From contig CAWESS010000041.1 of the NCBI GenBank assembly GCA_963811825.1, positions 1-64,000 of the forward strand: a stretch of DNA of 64,000 bases. The letters run 5' to 3'. This stretch comes from Fodinibacter sp963811825. GTDB lineage: Bacteria; Actinomycetota; Actinomycetes; Actinomycetales; Dermatophilaceae. A program made the position numbers and the translations under genes. The notes below the pieces were generated by a model that was not told the DNA's origin, did not search any database, and was given only the letters and a program-made list of their open reading frames with translations. This document shows, one piece after another, positions 1-8,132 of this stretch; the first letter of the stretch is position 1, and each line of letters starts with the position of its first letter.

Positions 1-1744
1 AGACCGTGACGACGGCGTCGCGCTCGGCCCGGTTGACCGCTGACATGATCGCCCGCAGGGAGGCCTTGACGATCGACTCGTGCAGACCGACGCCCCACAG
101 AACTCGCTCTCCCACAGCACATTCCACGTAGGCAGCGGCCCGGGCGTCACCACCGGCCGACAGCGCGTGCTCGTGGTAGTCGAGCACGCGAACGTCGACA
201 CCGAGCGGGCCCAGCGCAGCGATGAAGGCCGCGATCGGACCGTTGCCCGTGCCGGTGATCTCGACCTCCTTGCCGTGGTCGGTGATCACCGACTCGATGT
301 GGTCCATGCCGTCGTCGGCACCGATGAGCGTCGAGCGCACCGGGGCGAAGCGGCCCCACCGCTCGTCCTCGTGGTCGGCGTGGAGGTACTCGTCGGCGAA
401 CATCTGCCAGATCTGGGCAGCCGACAGCTCGCCGCCCTCGGAGTCGGTGCGCCGCTGAACGACGTGGCTGAACTCCACCTGCAGGCGACGCGGCAGGTCC
501 AACCCGTGCTCGGCCTTGAGCAGGTAGGACACCCCGCCCTTGCCCGACTGGCTGTTGACGCGCACGACGGCCTCGTAGGAGCGCCCGATGTCGTGCGGGT
601 CGATCGGCAGGTAGGGCACGCCCCAGTCGATGTGGTCGATGTCGGTGCCGGCGGCGACCGTACGCCGCTCCATGTCCTCGAAGCCCTTCTTGATGGCGTC
701 CTGGTGCGAGCCTGAGAAGGCGGTGTAGACGAGGTCGCCGCCCCACGGGTGCCGCTCGTGCACCGGCAGCTGGGTGCAGTACTCGACGGTGCGCCGGACG
801 TCGGCCATGTCGGAGAAGTCGATCTGCGGGTCGATGCCCTGGCTGAACAGGTTCATGCCGAGGGTGACCAGGCAGACGTTGCCGGTGCGCTCCCCGTTGC
901 CGAACAGGCAGCCCTCGATGCGGTCGGCCCCGGCGAGGTAGCCGAGCTCGGCCGCGGCCACACCCTCGCCACGGTCGTTGTGCGGGTGCAGGCTGACGAC
1001 GACCGACTCGCGGCGGTCGAGGTGGCGCACCATCCACTCGATGGAGTCGGCGTAGACGTTGGGCGTGGCCATCTCGACCGTGGCCGGCAGGTTGATGATG
1101 AGCTTGTGGTCGGGCGTCGGGTCGATGACACCGATGACCTCGTTGCAGATGCGCACCGCGAACTCGAGCTCGGTGCCGGTGTACGACTCCGGCGAGTACT
1201 CGTAGTAGACGTCGGTCTCGGGCACGGTCTCCTCGAGCTTGCGGCACAGCCGAGCGCCCTGGAGGGCGATGTCGATGATCCCCTCCTGGCTCATCCCGAA
1301 CACGACGCGCCGCTGCAGCACCGACGTGGAGTTGTAGAAGTGCACGATGGCCGTCTTGCTGCCGCGGATCGCGTCGAAGGTGCGCTCGATGAGGTGGTCG
1401 CGGCACTGGGTGAGCACCTGGATCGTCACGTCGTCGGGGATGTGCCCGCCCTCGATCAGCTCGCGGCAGAAGTCGAAGTCGGTCTGGCTCGCGCTCGGGA
1501 AGCCGACCTCGATCTCCTTGTAGCCCATCTTCACGAGCAGCTTGAACATGCGCATCTTGCGCTCGGCGTCCATCGGGTCGATGAGCGCCTGGTTGCCGTC
1601 ACGCAGGTCGACCGCGCACCAGCGCGGGGCCTTGGTCATGGCCTGGTCGGGCCACGTGCGGTCGGGCAGCTCGACGCGGATCTGGTCCAGGAACGGCACG
1701 TACTTCTGGGTCGGCATCCCGGAGGGCTGCTGGGGGTGGATCAT
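1..1744 (-). CDS. leuA: 2-isopropylmalate synthase (C-terminus off the window)
   Basis: Catalyses condensation of acetyl-CoA with 2-oxoisovalerate, the first committed step of leucine synthesis, in the cytoplasm. The reading frame begins MIHPQQPSGMPTQKY and shows the HMGL-like TIM-barrel signatures: LRDGNQAL near residue 48 (metal and substrate binding), VGFPSAS, a long barrel, and the metal-binding HPHNDRGEG. A C-terminal regulatory region follows (ITGTGNGPIAAFIAAL), which in the family carries leucine feedback inhibition. 581 codons are visible without a stop, close to the usual 570-600 of the actinobacterial long form, so only a short tail is missing. The ATG follows a leader peptide whose stop lies 75 bases upstream. 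The family assignment is very secure. Confidence 0.97.
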   Translation of the reverse strand, partial: MIHPQQPSGMPTQKYVPFLDQIRVELPDRTWPDQAMTKAPRWCAVDLRDGNQALIDPMDAERKMRMFKLLVKMGYKEIEVGFPSASQTDFDFCRELIEGGHIPDDVTIQVLTQCRDHLIERTFDAIRGSKTAIVHFYNSTSVLQRRVVFGMSQEGIIDIALQGARLCRKLEETVPETDVYYEYSPESYTGTELEFAVRICNEVIGVIDPTPDHKLIINLPATVEMATPNVYADSIEWMVRHLDRRESVVVSLHPHNDRGEGVAAAELGYLAGADRIEGCLFGNGERTGNVCLVTLGMNLFSQGIDPQIDFSDMADVRRTVEYCTQLPVHERHPWGGDLVYTAFSGSHQDAIKKGFEDMERRTVAAGTDIDHIDWGVPYLPIDPHDIGRSYEAVVRVNSQSGKGGVSYLLKAEHGLDLPRRLQVEFSHVVQRRTDSEGGELSAAQIWQMFADEYLHADHEDERWGRFAPVRSTLIGADDGMDHIESVITDHGKEVEITGTGNGPIAAFIAALGPLGVDVRVLDYHEHALSAGGDARAAAYVECAVGERVLWGVGLHESIVKASLRAIMSAVNRAERDAVVTV

Positions 1745-1819
1745 CTGGGTCTCACGCCTTCGTCTCGGTGCGGGTGCTCAGCCGGTGCACAGCGAACTCC
1801 GCGACGAGGGGCGGCCGAT

Positions 1820-1864
1820 TCAGGCCCCGCCGCGGCAGCGAAGGAGGAGGCGTCCAGTACGCAC
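1820..1864 (-). promoter_or_regulatory. leucine attenuator leader peptide upstream of leuA
   Basis: A 14-residue reading frame, GTG start, VRTGRLLLRCRGGA then TGA, contains three consecutive leucine codons (CTC CTC CTT). A strong Shine-Dalgarno GGGAGG lies at 1873-1878, eight bases before the GTG. Stop to leuA start is 75 bases and contains a GGCC-TGAATC-GGCC stem just after the stop. Leucine-rich leaders in front of leuA are known in Actinobacteria and control it by ribosome stalling. The RNA alternative structures were not computed here. Confidence 0.75.
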
Positions 1865-1922
1865 GTGGTCAGCCTCCCACGCGAACGGCATCCCGCCAAC
1901 CCCGTGGGCACGATGCGGACGC

Positions 1923-2615
1923 TCAGCTCGCACGGCGGGCCACCACGACCGTGACCATCCGGCGCACCTCGAAGCCGAGTCGCTCGTACAGCCGCTCCCC
2001 CGCCGCGTTGCCCTCGCGCACGTGCAGCATCGGAACGTCCCCACGCTCTCGGATGCCGTGCACCGCTGCCATGGTCACCACCGCTCCCAGCCCCTCACCC
2101 CGGGCGGACTCGTCGACGCACACCCCGGACACCTCGCCGTACCCCGGCGGCCGCATCCGTTCGCCCGCCATCGCGATGAGCCGACCCTCGCGACGGATCC
2201 CGAACCAGCGCCCGGTGAGGTGACACCTCGGGCCGACCGGGCCCGGCTCGGTCGCGGCCGCGAGGGCCACCATGTCGAGTGCGTCGGAGGCTGACAGCTC
2301 GACCACCTCAGCACCGACCACTCCCGGGCCCAGGCGATCGCTGGCGACGTACTGCCGCGCGGGCTCACGCACGAGCTCGGTCCAGCCTGCGGGGGTCGGC
2401 TCGACCTCACCGCGCAGGAAGACCGCCACCCCTCGCGGGCCGACGAGCGCAGCCAGTTCCGCCCAGCCGTGGTCGTCGAGCCGCTCGACCCCGCAGAACG
2501 GCGCGATGCCGTCCTGGTACTGCTTGGCCGTGGCTCCGTCCGGTGAGGTGTCTGCGAGGTGCGCCTGCGGGCCGTTCAGGGCGTGCCAGACGACGTCGTC
2601 GAGAACGTGGGCCAT
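1923..2615 (-). CDS. GNAT-family N-acetyltransferase (FR47-like)
   Basis: A 230-residue protein starting MAHVLDDVVWHALNG. The C-terminal half holds the acetyl-CoA-binding core of FR47-type GNAT enzymes: VSGVCVDESARGEGLGAVV (the R-x-x-G-x-G/A pyrophosphate loop, about residues 147-165) and MLHVREGNAAGERLYERLGF (about 185-205). The N-terminal part is variable and probably sets substrate choice, which cannot be read from sequence. It lies five bases downstream of ddaH on the same strand, so the two probably share a transcript. An amino-acid-derivative substrate would fit that context but is only a guess. Confidence 0.9.
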   Translation of the reverse strand: MAHVLDDVVWHALNGPQAHLADTSPDGATAKQYQDGIAPFCGVERLDDHGWAELAALVGPRGVAVFLRGEVEPTPAGWTELVREPARQYVASDRLGPGVVGAEVVELSASDALDMVALAAATEPGPVGPRCHLTGRWFGIRREGRLIAMAGERMRPPGYGEVSGVCVDESARGEGLGAVVTMAAVHGIRERGDVPMLHVREGNAAGERLYERLGFEVRRMVTVVVARRAS

Positions 2616-2620
2616 GGCGG

Positions 2621-3382
2621 TCAGCCGCGCACGCGCACCGACAGGCAGGTCACGCAGCCCTCGAGCTTCTCGAGCTCGCCGATGTCGACCTCGGTCACCG
2701 TGTACCCGCGAGCCCGGAACGACGCCGCCGTCACGGGAGCACTGGCCGCCATGACGAGCTGACCCTCCCCGACCACGATGACGTGAGCGCCGCCCTCCTC
2801 GGGCACGTCCTCGTAGACCGGGAAGGCCTCCTTGTCGTCGACGACCGGCCCCCACCCGATGACGGTGCCGTCCGGCAGAGCGGTGACAGCTGACTTGAGG
2901 TGCAGCGCGCGCGTCACCGGAACGGCCTGGACGCGAACTCCGAACTCGCGCAGGTGTGTTGCCAGCTGCTGGATGCCGATGCCGTTGGTCCGGCCACCGA
3001 GACCGACATAGGCCGTGTCACCGGCGCGCAGCACGTCGCCGCCGTCGAGGGTGCCGGGTTCCTCGATGGTCACGACGCGCAGCCCGAGGTCGCGCACGGC
3101 GCGCTCGACCCCGGCTGTCTCGCCGCGTCGCTCCAGCGCACCGGGCCGCGTGATGATCGCGAGGTCGCCGTGGACGACGACGGCATCCTCGATGAACACG
3201 GCATCCGGGCAGTCGTCTGCGGGCTCGACCTCGACGACGTCCCAGCCTGCGGCGGTGAGCGCGGCGGCATACGCCGCCCACTGCTCCATCGCGAGGTCGA
3301 GGTCGATGGGTGAACGGTCGATGTGGGTCACGATGCCGTCGGCGAGGCGGGGCCCGGGACGGCGGACGAGTGCGGTCGGCAT
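2621..3382 (-). CDS. ddaH: N(G),N(G)-dimethylarginine dimethylaminohydrolase
   Basis: A 253-residue guanidine-modifying enzyme that hydrolyses methylated arginines to citrulline and methylamines. It begins MPTALVRRPGPRLADGIVTH. Visible signatures are CPDAVFIEDAVVV (substrate pocket with Asp and Glu, about residues 49-61), LDGGDVLR, TRALHLKSAVTAL (catalytic His about 160) and the C-terminal catalytic cysteine segment EGCVTCLS. Length matches bacterial DDAH. The start is supported by a TACGCT -10 hexamer at 3390-3395, seven bases before the ATG, implying a leaderless transcript. It is divergent from a cationic-type amino-acid permease, suggesting uptake plus breakdown of arginine derivatives. 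Confidence 0.94.
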   Translation of the reverse strand: MPTALVRRPGPRLADGIVTHIDRSPIDLDLAMEQWAAYAAALTAAGWDVVEVEPADDCPDAVFIEDAVVVHGDLAIITRPGALERRGETAGVERAVRDLGLRVVTIEEPGTLDGGDVLRAGDTAYVGLGGRTNGIGIQQLATHLREFGVRVQAVPVTRALHLKSAVTALPDGTVIGWGPVVDDKEAFPVYEDVPEEGGAHVIVVGEGQLVMAASAPVTAASFRARGYTVTEVDIGELEKLEGCVTCLSVRVRG

Positions 3383-3488
3383 GCTCCCCAGCGTAGGAGT
3401 TCTGGTCCACCCCTCGCGTACCGGCCAGAAACTCACTACGTTGGCGCCGACGCCACGGGGCGTGCGGGGCTCGAGAGAGGTACCACCG

Positions 3489-4967
3489 ATGTCGATGTCA
3501 CTGGGCGAACAACTCAAGCGGCGCAAGCCGATCGTCTTCCGCCAGCACCACCACGAGGGTGAAGAGCTGGCACGCAACCTCACGACCTTCCAGCTGATGA
3601 TGTTCGGCGTCGGTGCCACCGTCGGCACCGGCATCTTCTTCGTGCTGAGCGAGTCCGTGCCCGAGGCCGGGCCGGCGGTCATCCTCAGCTTCCTCATCGC
3701 CGGGCTCGCGGCCGGACTCTCGGCGCTGTGTTACGCCGAGCTGGCCAGTGCCATCCCGGTCAGCGGGTCGACCTACTCCTACGCGTACCACGCCATGGGC
3801 GAGCTCGTCGCGGTGATCATCGCGGGCTGTGTGCTCCTGGAGTACGGCGTCGCGACGGCGGCCGTCGCGGTCGGCTGGAGCGGCTACTTCAACGAGCTGC
3901 TCGACTCCACCCTGGGGTTCCAGATCCCGCAGCAGCTCTCGACGTCGTTCATCGCCGGACCGGACGAGGACCCCACCGGCGGGTGGCTCAACCTGCCCGC
4001 CGTCGTGCTCGTCTTCATGTGCATGTTCCTGCTGCTGCGCGGTGCCACCGAGTCGGCCAAGATCAACTCCGTCATGGTGCTCATCAAGCTCGGCGTCCTG
4101 CTGCTCTTCGTCGTCATCGCCATGTCCGCGTGGGACGGCACGCACTTCGACAGCTTCTTCGGGGCCGGCATCGGGGGCATCACGGCCGCCGCCGGGACGA
4201 TCTTCTTCTCCTTCATCGGCTTGGATGCCGTGGCGACAGCGGGTGAGGAGGTCAAGGACCCCCAGCGCTCACTCCCCCGGGCGATCATCGGCGCACTGAT
4301 CATCGTCACCACCGTGTACGTGCTGGTCGCGCTGGCGGGCATCGCCGCCAAGGAGGCCGAGTGGTTCGAGACCGAGGAGGCGCAGAGCGCCGGGCTCTCC
4401 CAGATCCTCAACGACGTCACCGGCACGCAGATCTGGGGCACCATCCTGGCCGCGGGCGCGGTCATCTCGATCTTCTCCGTGACCCTCGTGACCCTCTACG
4501 GCCAGACCCGCATCCTGTTCGCGATCGGCCGTGACGGACTGATCTCGCGCAGGTTCACCCAGGTCAACCGCAAGACGATGTCGCCCAGCTTCAACACCGT
4601 CGTCGTGGCGATCGTCGTGGCCCTCATCGCCGGCTTCGTGCCGTCCGACTACCTCTGGGACACGGTCTCGATCGGCACGCTCGTCGCGTTCTCGGTCGTC
4701 GCCCTCGGCGTCCTGGTGCTGCGCCGCACGCACGCCGACCTCGAGCGGCCCTTCCGCATCCCCGGCTACCCGGTGACGCCCATCCTCACCATCGCCGCCT
4801 GCGTGTGGATCCTCGTCGGTCTGCCGATGATCACGTGGGCCATCTTCATCGTCTGGCTGGGGATCGTCATCGCCTTCTACTTCGCCTACGGACGACGCAA
4901 CGCGACCCTGAACACCTACACCGACCTCGAGGAGATCGCCGAGCCGCGAGGGGACGAGGACAAGTGA
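3489..4967 (+). CDS. APC-superfamily amino acid permease (cationic amino acid transporter-like)
   Basis: A 492-residue inner-membrane transporter with about twelve to thirteen hydrophobic segments. The first helix carries the APC unwound-helix signature (FGVGATVGTGIFFVLSE, about residues 38-54), and the sixth-helix region reads FFSFIGLDAVATAGEEVKDP, typical of the CAT/YfnA branch. The start follows AGAGAGG eight bases upstream. It is divergent from ddaH, which makes arginine, methylarginine or citrulline plausible substrates (inference). Its stop overlaps the GTG of the universal stress protein gene by four bases (GTGA), so the pair is translationally coupled. Confidence 0.93.
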   Translation: MSMSLGEQLKRRKPIVFRQHHHEGEELARNLTTFQLMMFGVGATVGTGIFFVLSESVPEAGPAVILSFLIAGLAAGLSALCYAELASAIPVSGSTYSYAYHAMGELVAVIIAGCVLLEYGVATAAVAVGWSGYFNELLDSTLGFQIPQQLSTSFIAGPDEDPTGGWLNLPAVVLVFMCMFLLLRGATESAKINSVMVLIKLGVLLLFVVIAMSAWDGTHFDSFFGAGIGGITAAAGTIFFSFIGLDAVATAGEEVKDPQRSLPRAIIGALIIVTTVYVLVALAGIAAKEAEWFETEEAQSAGLSQILNDVTGTQIWGTILAAGAVISIFSVTLVTLYGQTRILFAIGRDGLISRRFTQVNRKTMSPSFNTVVVAIVVALIAGFVPSDYLWDTVSIGTLVAFSVVALGVLVLRRTHADLERPFRIPGYPVTPILTIAACVWILVGLPMITWAIFIVWLGIVIAFYFAYGRRNATLNTYTDLEEIAEPRGDEDK

Positions 4968-5851
4968 CCATCCTGCTGGCGTTCAGCCCCCACCAGGACG
5001 ACACCGGGGCGGTCGAGCTCGCCTGCCAGCTGGCGCGCTCCAACCAGGATGCCGTGCACGCCGTCACCGTCGTGCCGCAGGCCTGGCCCACCGCCGTCGC
5101 CGGTGACACCGACCGCGACTTCAAGCTGTGGGCCGCGGAGGAGGGTGAGCACTCGGCATCCCTGGCGAGCATGTTGCTCGCCGAGCACCCTGATGTCGCC
5201 AGCGAGGCCACGTGGTGCTCGGGCCGCTCGGTCCCCCAGGCCCTGCTCGACCGGGCCGCCGAGCTGGAGGCCAACCTCATCGTCGTCGGGTCGGGCGACG
5301 AGGGCCCGCACGGCAAGGTGTTCCTGACGTCCAAGACCGACCGGCTGCTGCACTCCTCGGGCGTGCCGGTCGCCATCGCCCCCCAGGGGTACTGGGCGGG
5401 GCCGACGGGCCGTATCGACCGGGCCACGTTGGCGTTCCGCGGCGATGACGTGACGTGGTCGCTGCTGGACCGCGCTGCCGAGATCTGTCGCCGGGTCAAC
5501 GCCTCGATGCGGCTGGTCACCTATGCCGTGCGCGGCCGCACGATGCGACCGAACACGATCAGTGGCGCCGAGGAGATGGTGCACCAGCAGTGGGTGCGTC
5601 AGGCCGGTGCCGAGCTGGCCGAGGCCGTCGAGCACCTGCACTCGCTGGGGTTCACCGAGGACCAGGTGTCCAGCGAGGTCGCCATCGGCTCCTCGTGGGG
5701 CGGCGCCACGGACCGCCTCGAGTGGAACCGCGGCGACGTGCTCGTCGTGGGCTCGTCGTCCACGTCGACCCTGCTGGAACGGGTCTTCCTCGGGTCGAGC
5801 GCAGCGAAGATCGTGCGCAGCTCGCCCGTGCCCGCGATCGTCGTGCCCTGA
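4964..5851 (+). CDS. tandem universal stress protein
   Basis: A 295-residue cytoplasmic protein made of two Usp domains, about residues 1-145 and 150-295. The nucleotide-binding G-x2-G-x9-G(S/T)-type loop is visible in domain 1 (VVGSGDEGPHGKVFLTSKTDRLL) and domain 2 ends VLVVGSSSTSTLLERVFLGSSAAKIV. Starts at GTG in a GTGA overlap with the permease. A Usp coupled to an APC transporter is a recurrent actinobacterial arrangement and suggests a regulatory partner of the transporter rather than a general stress protein; this is inference. Confidence 0.92.
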   Translation: MTILLAFSPHQDDTGAVELACQLARSNQDAVHAVTVVPQAWPTAVAGDTDRDFKLWAAEEGEHSASLASMLLAEHPDVASEATWCSGRSVPQALLDRAAELEANLIVVGSGDEGPHGKVFLTSKTDRLLHSSGVPVAIAPQGYWAGPTGRIDRATLAFRGDDVTWSLLDRAAEICRRVNASMRLVTYAVRGRTMRPNTISGAEEMVHQQWVRQAGAELAEAVEHLHSLGFTEDQVSSEVAIGSSWGGATDRLEWNRGDVLVVGSSSTSTLLERVFLGSSAAKIVRSSPVPAIVVP

Positions 5852-5857
5852 GTGAGC

Positions 5858-6883
5858 TCAGCCCGCCGGGAACAGCGAGTGGTAGGCGTTGAGGGCGGGC
5901 TGACCGCCGAGGTGGGCGAAGAGCACGGTCGAGTCGCGCGGGATGTCGCCGTCGCGCACGAGGTCGATGAGCCCGGCCAGTGACTTGCCCTCGTAGACCG
6001 GGTCGGTGATCATCGCCTCGAGCTCGGCGCCGAGGCGCATCGCCGCCATCGTGGAGTCGACGGGGAGTCCGTAGAGGTCGCCCGCCCAACCCTCGAGCAG
6101 GGTGAACTCGTCGTCGCGCAGGTCGCGGCCGAGGTCGATGACCTCGGCGGTGTGCCGGGCGATGCGCTCGAGCTGGGCACGGGTCTTGGCCAGCGTCGCG
6201 GAGGCATCGATGCCGATGACCCTGCGACGCACCCCGGTGAGGTCCTCCAGTGCTGCGAATCCGGCGACCATGCCCGCGTGCGTCGAGCAGGTGACGGTGC
6301 ACACGACGATGGTGTCGAAGTGGATGCCGAGCGCCTTCTCCTGCTCAGCCACCTCGAAGGCCCAGTTCGCGAAGCCGACCCCGCCGAGCGGGTGCTCCGA
6401 GGCGCCGGCCGGGATCGGGTACGGCGTGCCGCCCGACTCCTCGACCTCCCGCAGGGCGTCCTTCCACGAGTCCCGGATGCCGATGTCGAACCCGTGGGAG
6501 TCCAGGCGTGAGTCGGCGCCCATCATCCGCGAGAGCAGGATGTTGCCGACCTTGTCGTTGACCGGGTCGTCCCACGGGACCCACTTCTCCTGCACGAGAC
6601 GGGCTTTCATCCCCAGGTGTGCCGCGACGGCCGCGACGGCGCGGGTGTGGTTCGACTGGTAGCCCCCGATCGAGACCAGCGTGTCGGCACCGCTCGCGAG
6701 CACGTCGGGGACGATGTACTCGAGCTTGCGGATCTTGTTGCCGCCGAAGGCGAGCCCGCTGTTGACGTCCTCGCGCTTGGCCCACACCTGGGCCCCGCCG
6801 AGGTGGTCGCTCAGCCGGCGCAGGTGCTGCAGCGGGCTGGGGCCGAAGGTGAGCGGGTGTCTGGGGATCTCCTGCAGGCGCAT
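5858..6883 (-). CDS. acdS: 1-aminocyclopropane-1-carboxylate deaminase
   Basis: A 341-residue PLP enzyme of the tryptophan-synthase-beta fold. ACC deaminase splits the ethylene precursor ACC to 2-oxobutyrate and ammonia. The start MRLQEIPRHPLTFGPSPL matches the ACC deaminase N-terminus. The PLP lysine is in AFGGNKIRKLEY (about residue 53), followed by SIGGYQSNHTRAVA. The residues that separate true ACC deaminase from D-cysteine desulfhydrase are present: Tyr-Glu in DPVYEGKS and Leu in AHLGGQPALN. The start is supported by a TAGACG -10-like hexamer seven bases upstream. Its stop faces that of the Usp gene with a six-base gap. Confidence 0.92.
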   Translation of the reverse strand: MRLQEIPRHPLTFGPSPLQHLRRLSDHLGGAQVWAKREDVNSGLAFGGNKIRKLEYIVPDVLASGADTLVSIGGYQSNHTRAVAAVAAHLGMKARLVQEKWVPWDDPVNDKVGNILLSRMMGADSRLDSHGFDIGIRDSWKDALREVEESGGTPYPIPAGASEHPLGGVGFANWAFEVAEQEKALGIHFDTIVVCTVTCSTHAGMVAGFAALEDLTGVRRRVIGIDASATLAKTRAQLERIARHTAEVIDLGRDLRDDEFTLLEGWAGDLYGLPVDSTMAAMRLGAELEAMITDPVYEGKSLAGLIDLVRDGDIPRDSTVLFAHLGGQPALNAYHSLFPAG

Positions 6884-6941
6884 GGGAACACGTCTACCAC
6901 CGAACGTGCGCTGAGCGCACCAACAGGTCCAGAGTTGGACC

Positions 6942-7861
6942 ATGACGACCACGCCCCCGCCCGCGGGCCTGACGACGCGCCCGCTGACACCCGCTGACCT
7001 CGACGACGTCTATGCCGTCTACGCGGCCGACGAGATCGCGGATGCCGGTCACCTCGCCATCGAGCCCGAGGACCTGGCCGGTGACTGGTCGCGGCCGAGC
7101 TTCGACATGGCGCACGACAGCATCGGTGTCTTCGAGGACGGGCACGTCGTCGCAGCCGCCGAGGTGACCCGCGGCGGCACCCGAGCAGAGGGCGCCGTGC
7201 ACCCCGACGTGCGAGGCCGCGGCATCGGATCGTGGCTGGTCGACTGGACCGAGTCGAGGGCGCGGGCTCACGGAGCCGCGAGCGTCGGCCAGAACACCCC
7301 GGACGGCTCCACCGTCGCAGCGGCTGCTGCTCGCTCGCGGATACCGGCTCGGACACACCTCGTGGGTGCTCGAGCTGCCCGCGGGCCGCGAGGTCCCGGA
7401 GCGGGCACTGCCGCCGGGCTACACGCTGGGGCACTGCTCCCGACGCGGAGCGCGAGCACGCGGCATACGAGGTGATCCAGGAGGCGTTCGACGAGTGGCA
7501 CGGGCGTGAGCGCGAGACCTACGAGGACTGGGCGGCGACGACGGTGCGGCGCCCGGGCACGCAGCCGTGGCAGCTGCGCATCGTCGAGCACGACGGGGCG
7601 GTCGTCGGTGCGTCGTTCACCATCCTGGACATGCAGGACACCGGCTACGTGCACCAGCTCGCCGTCGACCGCAGGCACCGGGGCCGAGGGCTGGCCCAGG
7701 CGATGCTCGCCGACGCCTTCGAGCGCGCCCGCGAGGAGGGGGCAACCCACAGCGAGCTGTCGACCGACTCACGCACCGGGGCGCTCGACCTCTACCGCAA
7801 GGTCGGCATGGAGGTCACGCAGACCTGGACGTACCTGGTGACCGACCTGCCGCGCGCGTGA
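6942..7861 (+). pseudogene. double-domain GNAT acetyltransferase, two frameshifts as read
   Basis: The N-terminal GNAT domain (MTTTPPPAGLTTRPLTP ... AEGAVHPDVRGRGIGSWLVDW) and a C-terminal GNAT domain (VVGASFTILDMQDTGYVHQLAVDRRHRGRGLAQAM) lie in different frames. A third frame carries the linker (QRLLLARGYRLGHTSWVLELP). Joining them needs one base removed near 7297-7300 (CCCC) and one near 7439-7441 (CCC), giving a two-domain protein of about 305 residues like mycothiol-synthase-type double GNATs. CAGAGT lies six bases before the ATG, suggesting a leaderless start. Its stop abuts that of the acyl-CoA-binding gene. It is probably functional in the organism with sequence errors; genuine decay cannot be excluded. 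Confidence 0.82.
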
Positions 7862-8116
7862 TCAGCCAGTGATCGAGTGGACGAGCGTGACGTACTCGTC
7901 GCGAGCTTCTTCGGCGCTCAGGCCCTGCTGCTCGACCCACGCGTCGTACTTGGCGCGACCGACCGGGTTGGTGAAGCCGGGTCGCTTGCCCGTGACGTCA
8001 CCCTCGGTCGCCTGCTTGTAGAGCGCGTAGAGCTGCAGCTTGACGCTGTTGCCGGGGTCGACCACGAAGGTCTTGACCCGCTCGACTGCTGCGTGGAACT
8101 CGTCCTCGGAAGCCAT
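7862..8116 (-). CDS. acyl-CoA-binding protein
   Basis: An 84-residue four-helix protein matching the ACBP family along its whole length. The diagnostic core KLQLYALYKQATEGDVTG holds the tyrosine and lysines that bind the CoA head group, followed by RPGFTNPVGRAKYDAWVE. It would buffer and carry long-chain acyl-CoA esters in the cytoplasm. The start is supported by TAGAGT at 8123-8128, six bases upstream of the ATG, with no Shine-Dalgarno, so it is probably leaderless. ACBPs are scattered in Actinobacteria and no functional partner is evident nearby. Confidence 0.95.
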   Translation of the reverse strand: MASEDEFHAAVERVKTFVVDPGNSVKLQLYALYKQATEGDVTGKRPGFTNPVGRAKYDAWVEQQGLSAEEARDEYVTLVHSITG

Positions 8117-8132
8117 GGCCCAACTCTAGGGG

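Noticed and set aside
7232..7861. Second half of the double GNAT as an independent gene
   Set aside because: Its first third is an out-of-frame reading of the linker; no start with a ribosome site precedes the domain, and the joined two-domain form is the known architecture.
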